64,000 nt of DNA. Origin: Miscanthus floridulus (taxonomy: Eukaryota; Streptophyta; Magnoliopsida; Poales; Poaceae). Location: positions 24,778,502 through 24,842,501 of the forward strand of contig NC_089591.1 of assembly GCF_019320115.1 (NCBI RefSeq). The letters are read 5' to 3'. Under the pieces are notes generated by a model, which worked only from the letters and a program-made list of their open reading frames with translations, was not told the origin of the DNA and searched no databases. Both the position numbers and the translations under genes were made by a program. Position 1 is the first letter of the stretch. Each line of letters starts with the position of its first letter. Positions 11,845 through 24,489 of the stretch are shown here, one piece after another.

Positions 11845-11935
11845 GATCTTAAACCTATAGAAAAGCAGGAACTATACTAAGGACGCAAAAGGTTTGAGAC
11901 AAAGCGAGTTGTTTTTTGATCCCTAGCCATGGCCC

Positions 11936-11944
11936 GTATGTATA
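11936..11944 (-). promoter_or_regulatory. TATA-like box of antisense gene, copy 2
   Basis: TATACATAC on the minus strand about 92 bases before the start at 11844, same spacing as copy 1. Confidence 0.4.
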
Positions 11945-12851
11945 GCCTGGGAAGGCAAGGAGATAGATTTCGCTGGGGGTGTGAAATTGAATTTGAATAC
12001 AGAAACGGATCGATGCTCCAGAAATTTAGGGGACAATAAGGAGGTAATAGATTCAGACTTATTGCTTCCCCAAGTTACAAAATTTCATGGGATGGATACC
12101 AAAAATTTACATTGACCAGCAATCAGCCCACTAGGGTTTCTTTGGATTGAGGGGAGTCCAAATCCCCGTGGGGCCGAAAATTATCATAAGACGAGTCACA
12201 TTGGCCCGTTAACAAAATTATGACAAAGAAGGGGAGAAGCCGCCTGCCCAATAGATGCCCAACTGATTTCTTGGTGACTGGGAAACCGCTGGAAAGAAGA
12301 TTATGGATTTTTTTATGGTCATTTGATTGAGCAAACAAGGGGAAGGTGTCCACACATTTTAGCCCTTGCAAACACTAGAACAGCTTTGCGAGCATGGAGA
12401 GAAGACCCAGGCAATATCACAAGGATTCTTCTAACTGTAGTAGCTGATTCTCTTGCTTGACAAGGTGCTAAGATGAGCAACACAATCACCCTATGCACAA
12501 GAATTCTTCTAATCGCTCGAGATCTTCATAGCAAAAAGATAGACCATGGAGGGTCCGTTGAAGTTAGAAGCACTCGAGGGGGCATATGGAAGAGAAACAT
12601 AGCTAGATTGTTGAATTGCTCTTGGCAGGGTTGGATAGACATTTTATAGCCAGCCTGGAAGGATAAATCCATGTGCCCATGAAGCAATGATGCTCTCATA
12701 AAAGTTTTGAGGCTTGGGCACATGAGCTGACATAGACGATGACAAATAGTACCCCAGATCAAGATTCTCTACCCGTGACTATAGACCAATCGGGGATACA
12801 TACATGATAATTTTGGAATAAAATTACTTTTATCCCAAAATTGGGGGCATA
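11945..12851 (+). mobile_element. Non-coding region between antisense gene and LTR, copy 2
   Basis: No clear gene. Minus-strand frame 12123-12371 contains HNLLSSGFP...FVIILLTG, similar to HKLLPSGFP...FGIILLMG at 8160-8260 in copy 1. A polypurine tract AAAATTGGGGGCAT precedes the LTR. Confidence 0.45.
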
Positions 12852-14644
12852 TGTTTACACAAAAATTTGGAAGAAGAGTCGTAGGGACTTAAAAGCTCCC
12901 AAGATCATGTCATAAAGGAATTAATTGCATGCAGATCAGAATTAGCTGATTCAAATGCAACATGGGAATCGGCTTTCTTTAGGTAGCCCTAGTAGATAAC
13001 GATAAATGCTACAATCGACGCCATGACAAGACATGTCGGACTCTACAAAAGGGAAAGATTAGAGTCCAAGTTATCTTAAATTAGGAATGTATTCTCTAGG
13101 GTCAAAGATTGTGAGGAGTCATGCTTAGATAGGAGTCTTGCGTAGGTCCCGAGTATAAATATCAAAGCCCAGCTATTGTAAAACACACACATTCAATCAA
13201 ATACAAGTTATTTACTTTTTTCAGCTTTGGCCACCCCTTAGGAGTAGGAGTAGAGTAGATCTCAGCGAGTTCTTCAGCAAGTATGGCTGCATCGATCCGA
13301 TTGACCTCCACTGCTTGTTTGTAAGTACCGTCATGGCTTATACCTCTATTTGTACGACTGCATCGATCTAGTCGACCTCCACTATGACTCTGGTATAAGT
13401 TGGTTATCGACTCTTGTCTAGTTCAAGTATGGCTGCATCGATCTGGTCGACCTCCACTGCTCGAACTAGATTAAGGTTAAGTTATCGGCTCTATCTAAGG
13501 GTGGCGTTCCTTTAGATAGATTCATTAAGTTACCGATATTGTTTATTGCTTCCATTATTTATTTAATTACAGCAATATCACTTTGCCCGATTAGAATTGA
13601 TCTAGATCGGCCTTATATCTCATTTAACCCATCATTTGTTAATCTAAACTAATCTAATATGCACTTTAAACGACGAGTTATGTTTTTATCAGTTGTTTAT
13701 ATCAATCTTGATAGTGCATAGCGTGCGGTTAAGGCATGTTTGATCTTCAGTAGATCTATTGGCTAGCAAAAACTGTTTCATGACCCATTATCATGGCCTG
13801 TGTGATTCTACCTCACACCCCACTGTTAGCACTATGGAGTGAGGATCATTATTTGGTAGATCTGTTCCTAAATGGGCATGACCTTAACTGTGCGCTATGC
13901 CTGATTTGGCTATTTTAGCTGATATCGAGTGCTTTCATGAACAGTTCACGTCATGAGACCGTTGAAGTAGCAATAGGTTGAAAAATATGTTAGCCCTATG
14001 ATCTTATTATTGTATTATGGTATGCATGATTCTACCTCATGCCCCACTGATATTAGTAATAAGTTAGGGTCGTCGATTCTATTGTTGTTTCTACGGCCTG
14101 CATGATTCTGCCTCATGCCCCACTGGTCATAGCGATAGATGAGATCTAATATGTTCATTAGATTTATCTCTATTAAATAGTTGAATGATGATGAACTATT
14201 TCTTTTATAAAGGGGTTCGGTTACTCACAGTCATTGGCTCAATATAAACTAATTACTGTCGACATCTTATTGCCATTGACCGATATTTGTCTAAATAATA
14301 TTCATCCTAAGCAATAACCGATTCTTCTTACACAACCCCATGAGCTCTAACTGATTTATTCTTATGAATATGCTAGAATCAACTATTTAGTCGATCTCCC
14401 TTCATATCGGCTCTCCGAGCTACACATTCAGGACTATCTGGCAACACCGGCATGCTTTGCCCTAAATTACTGATAAACTTTCTCTCCTTGCTAATTGTAG
14501 GGTCAAATTGACTGGCACGTCTTAGGAGGAGTGCGTAGGATCAACCATCCCTACACTGAAGCTAGGCGAATCTCCAGCTCCATCGAGTGGACCCTTCCGG
14601 CTTGCTCGTGTGCCCTCGGCATGGGATGAAATTCCATGTCGACA
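12852..14644 (+). mobile_element. Tat-element LTR 2
   Basis: TGTTTACAC at the start, GTCGACA at the end, 1.79 kb, matching 8800-10597 throughout. Its right flank is CACTA transposase sequence, so the Tat element was probably inserted in, or later joined to, a CACTA element. Confidence 0.8.
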
Positions 14645-15185
14645 GAGAGTATTGGACGAGTACAAGAAAGAGCACTTCAAATTGAAAGCACTACTATTCA
14701 TAACAATCACTGACCTACCAAGCCTTAGTTCGCTATCTAGACAAGTGACAAAGGGTTACAAAGGATGCATGGTTTGCTTGGATGGCACTTCCTCTAATTT
14801 TCTAAAAGATAGCAAGAAGATGGTTTACAAGGGTCATCGTGGGTTCTACCATCTATGCACCCATACTGCAAGAACAAGAAATCCTTTGATGGGATAGTAG
14901 AAGAATGATGACCGCCTAAGTTTAAATCTAGAAGACATATCTTCAAAACCGTTAACAAACTCAATGTCCTCCTAGGAAAGGGCGTAGGAAGCATACCTAC
15001 TCAGGTGAAATCTTCATGAAAAAAATCTATGTTCCAGAATTTGCCATATTGAAGGACGTTGTATGTTCAACATGCTCTTGATGGGATGCACATTACCAAA
15101 AACATCATGGAGAGCTTGCTGGGTACCTTAATGCAATCAAAGGGCAAGGGGAACGATTCACTTCAATGTCATATTGTTGGATTAT
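14645..15185 (+). pseudogene. CACTA (En/Spm-like) TNP2 transposase fragment
   Basis: Frame at 14655-14897 encodes EEYKKEHF-like then FKLKALLFITITDLPSLSSL, TKGYKGCMVCLD and SKKMVYKGHRGF, the region of plant CACTA TNP2 transposases around their conserved Cys-rich core. Later frames continue the same protein (VQHALDGMHITKNIMESLLG at about 15067-15126) after frameshifts. It is a middle fragment; terminal inverted repeats (CACTA ends) are not seen nearby. It is broken by stops and indels and cut off by unrelated LTR-like sequence after about 15185. Confidence 0.75.
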
Positions 15186-15638
15186 TTAGCTCTGGTAATG
15201 CCTAGCAACGTAATTGCATAGATAGATCCTAATGGTAGCACACCAGACATAAGGATTTATACTGGTTCGAGGCACGGTAGTGCGCTAAACCTTACTTTAG
15301 TGGTGTAGCTACTCTTCTTGTATTCGTATGCTCAGTTACAGGGGCTATTGCTCCTAGCTATGAGGTAGATGGGAACGACAGATGGTGTCATGGTGGATGT
15401 GATGATTGCAGAGTCCTTAACCCTCTTTATATATGCAGAGGGGTAGGGTTACAGCAAGGGTGATCGACACTACAGATTGGATTCCTAGTTTGTTACAACA
15501 GATCAATTCTATGCTACCATAGCTACGATGGCGGCAGATATCTTCGATGGGACTAGTCCTCATGGGCTTCCCCCTCGGTCGTCCTCGATGGGCCAGATAT
15601 ATGGGCGGTGAGGGTACCCAGGGCCCATATATCTAATA
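15186..15638 (-). mobile_element. Degenerate LTR of an unidentified gypsy-like element
   Basis: On the minus strand a polypurine stretch TGTGGGGGCTAC is followed by TATTAGATATATGGG, which looks like an LTR start with G to A change in TG. A TATA box (ATATATAAAGAGGG, about 15430-15443) lies inside. The lower boundary is uncertain, near 15185-15200. About 450 bp in length. Confidence 0.45.
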
Positions 15639-17225
15639 GTAGCCCCCACAGGATTTAATGATGGGCTCGTAGAGCTATACAATTCATCGAGTACTGAAGG
15701 TCCCTATAGCCTTTGGGTACCATAGGTCCCGATGAGCATCTCTCAGGTGCCAAGATGTTCGAACATGACCAGAGTGGCCTCGAGTATCAGGACGATTGTG
15801 AGCTTCACACTTGCTGGTAGTAATGCCTTCTTGTGTCTCAAGAACCATGTGGGCGAAAGTCTCCTGCCCATTTGAATGCATTGTTTGTGCGTCACTAAAT
15901 CTTATGAAAGATAAGGATGGAGGTTCCTAGGGACTTGAACCATTCTGTTCCCATGCTTTTACTTTGTGGAACTCTCTCGATGCCTGAGTCTGCCTTTAAT
16001 GCCAACCACCAACTCCCCCATACCATCTTTAGGGCGCTTATTTATTTAGAGGGTAGGGAGGCCAGTGAGTCTCACCCCTCCTTTCTTCCCTAAATCCCTT
16101 AGCCTTAGACAGAGTGTGAGAGTGGTAATTCAACTCGTGTGCCATGGTCCATGGCACTCTTCTATGGTTGCATTGTTGCTAGGAGAAGGCTTTCAAGATC
16201 AGGTTCCATAGCAGCCTAGCGGTGGCCACTTTCCTTGGGTGTTAGAGGAGGTTCCATGAGGATGGGGAGGAACAATACCATTGGTGGACTGAGCCATCGA
16301 GGGAATGATGGCTAGGCTCACTAATGGTCGGCACATGGGAGATCTCCAGGTCAGAATGTCCATGGGAAATCCTAGAGGGCAAAGGGCATCATGCTGTTTG
16401 CTCCTCCTCGACGTCATAGAAGATGGCACAAGCCATCCTCCTCTTAGGGCTCCTCCTCCTCTTTGATGTTAGAGAAAGCTCCATGAGGTGGGACACCCAA
16501 GGTGTCTTCTAGTCATCATCCTTGCTTGTGAAGATTCGAAGCTAAGGTGAAGGTCGTGGTGCGCCTTTGTCTAAGTTTTATGTTTCATGAGGTGTCCATC
16601 ACTGGTTGTGCAGTCAGTCCTACACTCACAAGGCTATCATAACTATAGCAGTTTCTGATAGATTTTGGTTTTTGCATATCTTGCAATGTAAGGTATGATA
16701 GAGTTTAATTAGAAAAGAATGACTTTTGTTAATTTTGAACACTGCTACCTATGTCCCAATTAAATTGGGTGTTTTGACGATTTTTGTTCAGTCGAACCGA
16801 CCTTGCATTTTTATGGGCCCCCTTGCCGACCTAATGGGTATTTAGTATAACTACGGGTTATGCAGGTGATCCGATCTGAAATTTTACTCCGACCATGTGT
16901 AGTCGTTCATGGCTCTAGAAGCTAGTGGTCCCAAATGCTCAAGGATCACTTGGGCAAATAGAGAACACATAAACCTCTAGGGTTATAGCGTATGCTATTC
17001 TTTTGAGTTAATAATAGATAGAATAGGTGATCGTCCACTATCCTCAAGTGGTAGGACAAAGCCTGACTAGCTAGGGCATGTCATGAAACTCTTTTCCCAG
17101 ATTCTAGGAGCTCATACTTTGGTTGCAGCCATGGGTTGACTAGTTTTCTAGTTTCACACAAAGGGGCACACATTCGCTGAAATAAGGTACTTTGAGCCTA
17201 TTTGAACATTTGAGAGATTTACATA
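15639..17225 (-). mobile_element. Internal remnant upstream of the 15.6-kb LTR
   Basis: No recognisable protein. By position this is the 3' internal region of the element whose LTR is at 15186-15638. ORFs seen on either strand are short and lack motifs. It is interrupted at 17226 by the Athila-like element. Confidence 0.35.
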
Positions 17226-18276
17226 TGTTGACGGTCACTAACACCAATTATAAATCGTCAGCATAACCTGCATTTATATTTAATTGCATCACCAAACAAA
17301 GGGTTTATGGGTTTAAACTAATAAATTCAATGAGTTTTGGTGAATCTATGTTTTTAGCAGTGTTTAATCAGAAGACCATCAAGGAGGACCTACTCATCAA
17401 AGGAGAACCCATGTGGGGTTGGCTGACCTGACCTGCAGGCTAGCCAGCTTGTGGGTCCCACCATTCAACCTCCGCTTCGAAAGTTGGTTCCTCACCGCCA
17501 TTGAGATCCAATCTTCGCCCTTTATTCAAGTTTTTTGATCCAAGGGCTCAGGATTGACGCTCCAACCTATATATATTAGCCTCTCTCCCCTTCCTTAGTA
17601 GATCCCTAAAATCCTAATTCATATCTTTCGGATCGAGCCAGCTATCAAGAGAAGATTAGTCCTTCATAGGATTTAGTCTTATAAATAGAAATAATGAGAT
17701 GGAGAGTGACAGAAGAGTTTGGAGGTGTTGACCAGTTGGTGCTCTCTCTATGGCTTGTACCTTGGTGGATCCAAGTTCTCTCTAAGCTTGCCTTTGAGGT
17801 TCCTCTAGTAATCAACTTCTGATTCAAGTAAGCATTTTGTTTATATTGTTCATTAGGTTCGTGACTCTTTTGAGTGCTTTATTTCTGCTCTAGAGGGAGT
17901 AAAGTATTAATCGTGAGTGTAAGCATGGTGCTTAGACTTAGATTAATAGTGGATGCACCCTACATTCTGGATCGGTGGTAGATCGCGTGTGTGACATCAG
18001 TACTATATAGCCTCATTGAGTACCATATAACATCATCGATCCTTTGTAGTCCACCTCCTATTTGTAGGCCAAGTAGGACCCAGTTACGAAAGAAAGCATC
18101 CTCTGCTAGTGTCTTTCCCTAGTAAGGTCTCTAGTTGAATAGTAGAAGATATAGCTTACTGAAGTCAGAATTAGAGAACCTTAGATATCCTCTCCATGCT
18201 CCTATTTATCCTAACCTTGTTGCTACCATTAGTTAAGTTAGACCATAGTTAGTCTCACACTTTTCCCTGTGGATAC
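17226..18276 (+). mobile_element. 5' LTR of an Athila-like element, part 1
   Basis: Begins TGTTGACGGTCACTAACACC and aligns with the 3' LTR at 28247. It is interrupted at 18277 by a giant solo LTR and resumes at 22958. Compared with the 3' LTR it lacks about 80 bases present at 28425-28505. Confidence 0.85.
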
Positions 18277-18949
18277 TGTAACACCCCAGTGTTAAGCATT
18301 GCATTTGGCATTTGCATTTCATGAGCACAAGCATCATCCAAGCATTCATGAGCATGAGCATATGAAGTTTCATTTCATTTACTTTCTCTTATCACATGTG
18401 ATGTTGCTCATATACTTAATTATGCTTGTGATCATATGTGACCAATGCATGAGATGGTTGTGTGGTCACCAAAATACCTTAGACACATCTAGAATGATAT
18501 TTGGAACAATGTTTGTATTCATGACTTAAGTCAATTTTGCTTCTAAGTGTTTGTTTACTTGGTAATGCCATTTTCATGATGCTAGTTTGACCAAAGTTGA
18601 ATAGTAGCTAGAGAGCTTGCATGGCTGTGTGACCTAAATAAAAGTTGTAGTTCTTGTCATGGGTAACAAACTTTATTTAAGGGTCATGACCTAATTCAGT
18701 TCCTAACTTAGTCAAAAAGAGCTCACAAGTTTCAACTAAATGCTGTTTGTAACTTCGAAAAATTTGTTAAGTCCTAAACTAGTTTACAGTTTCAAGTAGC
18801 ACACTTTGGAGCAATGTAGTTTGAAAATTAGTTCGAAATAGACCATGACCATTAAAGCAAAGTTGTAGTACTCACATAGCTCTACAATTTCTATGAATGA
18901 AGTTTTTGCTAGATCACCATGGATTTGGAGATTTAGGAGCTCAAAGTAG

Positions 18950-19880
18950 CGTTGTTAGACAGACTGAATCGACACTTAGCTGATTTGAATCGGCCAACGT
19001 CCTGGCAGACCGCGCTAGGACATGTCCGCTGCATGGTGGCTATCCACCAACAATGGCCCCACCAGTTAGGCTGGCACGAGCAGATAAGGGCACCGCTCCC
19101 TCTCGCTCACTCTCACGCGCTCACTCTCCTCACTCTGCCTCCCTTTTGCTCTTGTCGCGCCCGAGCAAAACCATAGCACCGCCATCATCGCCGCCGAGCT
19201 CCACCGCGTGCGCACGCCACCGCCACTGTGCCATTCTTCGATAGCTCATGCACATAGCTCCACCACACCTCACTCTAGCTTGCTAACCCTCTAGCATCAC
19301 CGTTCAAGCCTAGGTATAGTTGTAGTTCAAGTTTGCCATCATCGCGCCCTTACTGGAGCATCGTCGAGCTCGCGCTCGCCATGGCCATGCTCCACTGAGC
19401 CATCTCGCTCATGCTTTTCTCTCGTTAGGGTTAGCCTAGGGTCACATCTAGCTCATGCCACCATTCTCTCACCGCCGCCATGCCTTTCACGTGGCCAAGC
19501 TTCACCACCGCTCCACCATCGCCCTCACCTAACCCTAGGTCTTCACTAGGTAGCCCTAAAGCCGCAACAGTGCTTGCTTTGGCTTGCCATCACCGGAGAC
19601 GACGAGCCCGCCAAAGTGTAGGACCACCACCCACCATGCTTGCTATTGAGCTAGCTCTAGTGAGCCTCTAAGCCAACCAAGGGCACCCGTAGATGCAAAA
19701 TGGGTTAGGGAACACGTCAGAGGTGATGCTACCGCCAGCAAGCTCACCGTTGGTGAGCTTTTCAACGGTCAACCGCCACCTCTATCTCGGTCTCACTAGC
19801 ACGTGGTGCCGAGTTGACCTATAGGCCCCCGCTGTCAGCCACCGTGGGTGTATAGACCGGGTGCACCTAGCTGTAGCGCC
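18950..19880 (+). promoter_or_regulatory. GC-rich block of the giant LTR, copy 2
   Basis: Same position in the LTR as the blocks at 3440, 39460 and 46780. Dense in GCC repeats and 'ccgcc' motifs, with stop-poor frames that do not agree between copies. A promoter or leader role is inferred only. Confidence 0.3.
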
Positions 19881-21292
19881 CGAGTGGAAATTTGATTTTC
19901 TTTATTTATTTTTCACAGATTTTGTTGCTAACTTGCTAAAATTATATCTAGAGCTAGGAGTATCCAAATGGTGTGAACCAAATTTTGTTGGATTCATCAT
20001 GAAGTGTAATTTTTGATAAAAATACGAAATCTACTATTTATAGTATTCTTCTAGGAGAATTAAATTGAGCAGGATAAATGCTTTTAAAGTAGTTTATATC
20101 TTGTAAAATGCATAACATGAGCTAGGAAAGTGATAAAATTGTGATTCCAATTTTGCTGGTCTTGTGTTAAAATGCTCTAGCTAGGAAAAATACTAAACCT
20201 ACAATACACATACTTGAAATATGGTCTTCCTATTTAATCTTGATTAATTGCTAGTTTCTAGTAAAATTAAATGGGGTAAAAATACATAACATATGATCAT
20301 GCAAATTTTTACATAGTATGCCTATGCTAGGATGAAAGTAAGAAAATATTAAATCTGTTGCTTAACACTTTTCACTATGCTAAACTATATTTTTGCTAAA
20401 ATAAGCATATGTAACTTGTCATTTTTGTAGAGGTAGCTATTCTTTTCCAAATGGCACAAAAAATCTACTGTAATTTGTAGGCTATTATGGTTTGAGAATT
20501 TGTAGGCTACTATAATTTTCGTAGAATTTATTGAGCAATGGAAGTATTTATCCTTTAAATCACCTTATTAGATAAGGAAATTGATAAATGAATATAAATA
20601 AATTACATAGGCTTAACCATGATGTTTTCTGTGGTATTTGTGATGCATATAATATGTTGATGTTATTAGTTAGACTTAGACGTAATTGGTTGTATGCAAC
20701 TAGTTAATTATTGCTTTATAATTCAACTAGATGGCTGTATGTATAGTTTCTGTTGTGGTGATGATTTCATAATGATAATGATCTTTTTTGTAAAGATAGT
20801 TAATAACAAAGTTGTAGATAACTTACTTATCTACCTTGTGTTAAATTGTCATAGTCATAAGGCTTATGGTTTGAGAATTATGGTGGTTAGAAGTCTGCTA
20901 TCAGAAATGACTTATTCTCTAGATAGATCTAAAAGATTGAATTGTTGCACCTAGATAACTGCTGAATCATATTAAGATGATTAAAATAAAGTTGTAGGAA
21001 ATTTCACAAGACTTCTAGAATGTCTAGAACCATATTATTTTGACATGTATAACTCTAGTTATGATCAAAACAAATGGTTATTGTCTTGTAGTCCAAAAAA
21101 TGATTTACATAAGTGTTTGTTTAAGTTACTAGAGAAGAGACATGCACCTACTCAGGAAAAGAAAATGTAACTTGTTATCACCTTAATGCAATGCTGTTGA
21201 GAACACTTATGATGCATTCATCACATCATATCATATTATACATGTTATTATATATGCATCCATGATATCTTATTTCCTGCTCATGCATATAG

Positions 21293-21475
21293 GATCATTC
21301 AAGGGGATAACTCTATTAGAATTCAACAAAGAAGAAGAGGAACAACAGGAGGCACCTTAGGCCTTAGCTCCAGAAGGAGAGGAGAAAACTCTTGAAGACT
21401 TACCTAAGTGCCTAGACTAGAGGCCAACTTCTTTTATCAAAGGCAAGCCTTAGAGCATTTTAAGACTCCCATGCT
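21293..21475 (+). pseudogene. Short conserved reading frame in giant LTR, copy 2
   Basis: After CATATAG (acceptor-like) it reads GITLLEFN, an acidic run, APEGEE and RPTSFIKGKP, with three in-frame stops, two of them TAG. Same frame as in the other four giant LTR copies. Confidence 0.45.
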
Positions 21476-22952
21476 TTACAAAATATTGCTTGAGTCCTTT
21501 ATGTTTGATGCATTAGGTCATAAGAGTTGATTGAAAATACTTGATGCATAAAACTACCTTGTCTAGATACATATACTTTTAACCCTGTGCAGGCTCAGGA
21601 TCAAATATATGCTTAGCCATGCTTAGACCGGTAGAAGTCAAGTGATTTCCTATCACCTACGAGATATAGGTGGATACCGAAGCATGGTTGGCTATATTTG
21701 CTATCATGGAAAAGAACCATGGGATAATGTAACTGTAGGCTAGGTGAAGTCTATGCATAGGTTGACTCATGTGATTCTATCTGTGTCAATTAAGGACCAT
21801 ACTATTGTTAGCACTTTTGTTGAGATTGAACGCATGCCTCTCACTTAGTTGGCCAGATAACTCATTCCGACCACGAAGTCGAGTAGCTCAACTTAGGCCG
21901 GGCCATGTTCTATTAGAGTGTGCACTCTGGATGGTAGTATGGATGTGCGGGGAGCTAGACGTGAGCCCAAGGGCAAGCCAGGCCTGAACGTCTTGGCAGC
22001 TGGTCATCCCTAATTGTGCGACGCTGGTCGAACCCATGAAATGTGTACCTAAGTTGTACCAAAGGTGAACTAAGGTGACCGTTAATCTGGTCTGCCTAGG
22101 TTTGTGTTAGGAATGAATTCCTAGCTGGTTGAAATCGATTCGAATTGCCATCTCTCCCGGACAGTAAGAAACTTGGCTAGCCCCAACATCGTAGTAACTA
22201 TATTATGGAATATGATGGTTATGATGAACTTGGAATTATTACACTGGCTATGGTTAGTACTGTATACTACTAAATAACATACCACATGTTTGGTATAGGT
22301 TAGTTGCTAATCTAGAGATGAATAGCTATAATTGACTAGATGACCGAATTATAACCGTATACTTGAATTGGTAAGCTTTTTATGCAAAATGTTGTCAAGC
22401 TAGCTCCACTTATACAACCTTGCATAATCCTTTGAGTCACTTTATTTTTGGTTTATGATGGGTAAGTCTAGCTGAGTACCTTCTTGTACTCATGGTTTAT
22501 TTCCCATTGTTGTAGATAATACGATGTATCATGGCTACTATAAGAACTTCTTCTGTCTCGCCGTGGATGAGGAGTAGGGCCCTAGGCAAGGCATCTATTG
22601 TTAATCCCTCTCTTATGCTTTTATGGGATTGTGATCATGAGCTGGTACCATATCTGAACAGTGGTGGAGATGTTGGTTTCAAACTCTATTTGCTTCCACT
22701 ACTATTTTACCTGAACTTGGTTTGTAATAACTTTTAATTGTACTCTGATGTATGGAACTGTATTTGTGAACTTTATGTAACATGTGACATGTATGTTGAA
22801 TCATGTATGATCTTGATTGTATGTTGGTTGAATTGAGATCCTTCGTGGTACTCGATGGACTACCGAGTTTATATGGGCTTAAGTATGACAGTGCGACCAC
22901 TTGCGAGCTGCTATTGTACTTGTGCTCATATAAATTGGATGGTTCTGCTATA

Positions 22953-23041
22953 GATAAAATACTTGGAATACTTCTAGGTGAAAGCTACAGCGGTATCTAT
23001 GTGCTTGTGGATTTATCTGTGTGTGTTAATAAATACCAACA
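22953..23041 (+). mobile_element. 5' LTR of the Athila-like element, part 2
   Basis: Continuation of 17226-18276 after the solo LTR (22953-22957 is the target duplication). Ends at ATACCAACA. The rebuilt LTR length is about 1.13 kb. Confidence 0.75.
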
Positions 23042-23048
23042 AGCTTTA

Positions 23049-23066
23049 TGGCGCCGTAACCAAGGA
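23049..23066 (+). other. Primer-binding site, Athila type (decayed)
   Basis: TGGCGCCGTAACCAAGGA, a decayed form of the TGGCGCCGTTGCCGGGGA-type site used by Athila and related elements, usually ascribed to tRNA-Asp. Seven bases after the LTR end. Confidence 0.7.
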
Positions 23067-23152
23067 AATGGTTGCTGAATTAACTACGAACCTAGCTTAA
23101 CCTTGTATCTTTTATGTTTTATGTTTTATGTTTTATTCTTTTCCTTTTCACT

Positions 23153-24480
23153 ATGGATTCCACTCCTATCTATCAATATGCTACACCTACGAGCGCACGC
23201 CTAGAGCCACCAAAATCTTTAGAGCCTATCCTAACACCTGGCTATGAGCTACGCCCATGTTTAATAAAACTAATTCAGGATCAATCCTTCTCGGAAGAAG
23301 GCAATGAAAACCCATACTCATACCTACAAGAGTTTGAATAGACCTACGCATGCTTGCGTATCGCTAGCATGTCTAACAAGACCTTAAGATGGAAGTTGTT
23401 TCTGTTCTCTTTGATAGGAAGAACTAAACATTGGTACAGTCAAAATGTAGGAAGTATGCAAGGAGATTGGGAAACGTTATGCTCTAAATTTTATTTATGT
23501 TTCTTTCCTATCTCTAAAGTAGTTAGCCTTCAAAAAGAGGTTCTAAATTTTAGATAACTAGAAGAAGAATCTCTTGGCACATCATGGGAACGTATTAATA
23601 ATCTCATCATCACTGACTCGGACCTTGCCATTCAAGACCCTACACTTCTTCAACATTTTTATATGGGTCTTAGCAATGATTCTATGCTATCCCTTGATTT
23701 AGACTCTAGAGGAGCTTTTCTTTATTTGTTTGCTAGTAAAGCAAGGTCTATGCTTAATAGAATTAGTGGAATCACTCCTTGCACAAGCATTCATGATGAA
23801 CTCCTCGAGGAAGAGAAGGAATCATCTCCTATCGGGAAGAAGAAGTTTTGATAGCCGAATCACAACCACTCCAATCCTAAGATTTAGCTATCAATCCCAA
23901 ACCATCAATACCCCAAAATCCTCTAAGGAAAGAAGAAATTCAACCTTTTAAAATTTCTTGTGAGGATGATCTTTTTTATGCTTATTTTGGGAAAGCTTAA
24001 ACTCCCAGCCTCACAAGATACCTTCGAGTGAATATAATTTAAATCCTCTCAAGAAGGGATCTCTTAGAAAGCGTCCTTATTCCCATATAGGACATTGGGA
24101 AGAACACAAGGGTGGCATGTCTAGTGAAACCATAGAAGGAGATCCAAGCTATCTAGAAGCCAATCCTATCTTCTCCCCTTCTATGCCCACAACCAATATA
24201 AGTTTTGAACCCATCTCTAAACCCATCCTTGACCTCGATGATTCCTCTTATGCTCTTTCTCCTACAACTCATGATGATCCTAGAAATCCACCAAGACACC
24301 CAAGGCATGGGGTCATGAAGGCCATAAGGAACACCAAGAAGAGCAACAACAATGGCTAGAGGATATTATGAACTTATGTGTCATTGCCATTGAATGGTTG
24401 GACGAGGCCTTCGACAGGATCAACCCTAGAGTCACCAATCCAAGGGAAATCTTGGATAATAAAATGACCAATGAAGTCAT
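23153..24480 (+). pseudogene. gag: Athila-like gag
   Basis: Starts at 23153 (MDSTPIYQYATPT). One frame runs to 23851 with stops at 23339-23341 and 23555-23557. Recognisable gag segments are RTKHWYSQNVGSMQGDW, FFPISKVVSLQKEVL, LLQHFYMGLSNDSM and RISGITPCTSIHDELLEEE. A one-base shift near 23840 moves the frame to VLIAESQPLQS..., then a later frame continues with SLRKR and GHWEEHKG, in the proline-rich second half. The protein would form the virus-like particle; no zinc knuckle is seen. Several stops and shifts make it non-functional. No pol follows, so the element is non-autonomous. Confidence 0.75.
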
Positions 24481-24489
24481 AGGCATGGA

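Larger units (their letters stand above)
10598..14644 (+). repeat. Tandem unit 2 of the integrase-antisense gene-LTR segment
   Basis: Second head-to-tail copy of 6550-10597, nearly the same length (4047 bp). Its integrase fragment and antisense gene are the better preserved. It ends at GTCGACA (14644), where CACTA transposase sequence begins. Confidence 0.75.
18277..22952 (+). mobile_element. Giant solo LTR, plus strand, inside the Athila-like 5' LTR
   Basis: Starts TGTAACACCCC and ends GGTTCTGCTATA (GGTTCTGTTACA with two transitions). Flanks are GATAC (18272-18276) and GATAA (22953-22957), a near-perfect 5-bp target duplication. No primer site or internal region follows, so it is a solo LTR left by LTR-LTR recombination. 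4676 bp. Contains the GC-rich block (18950-19880) and the conserved short frame (21293-21475); the rest is AT-rich with no gene. Confidence 0.85.
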
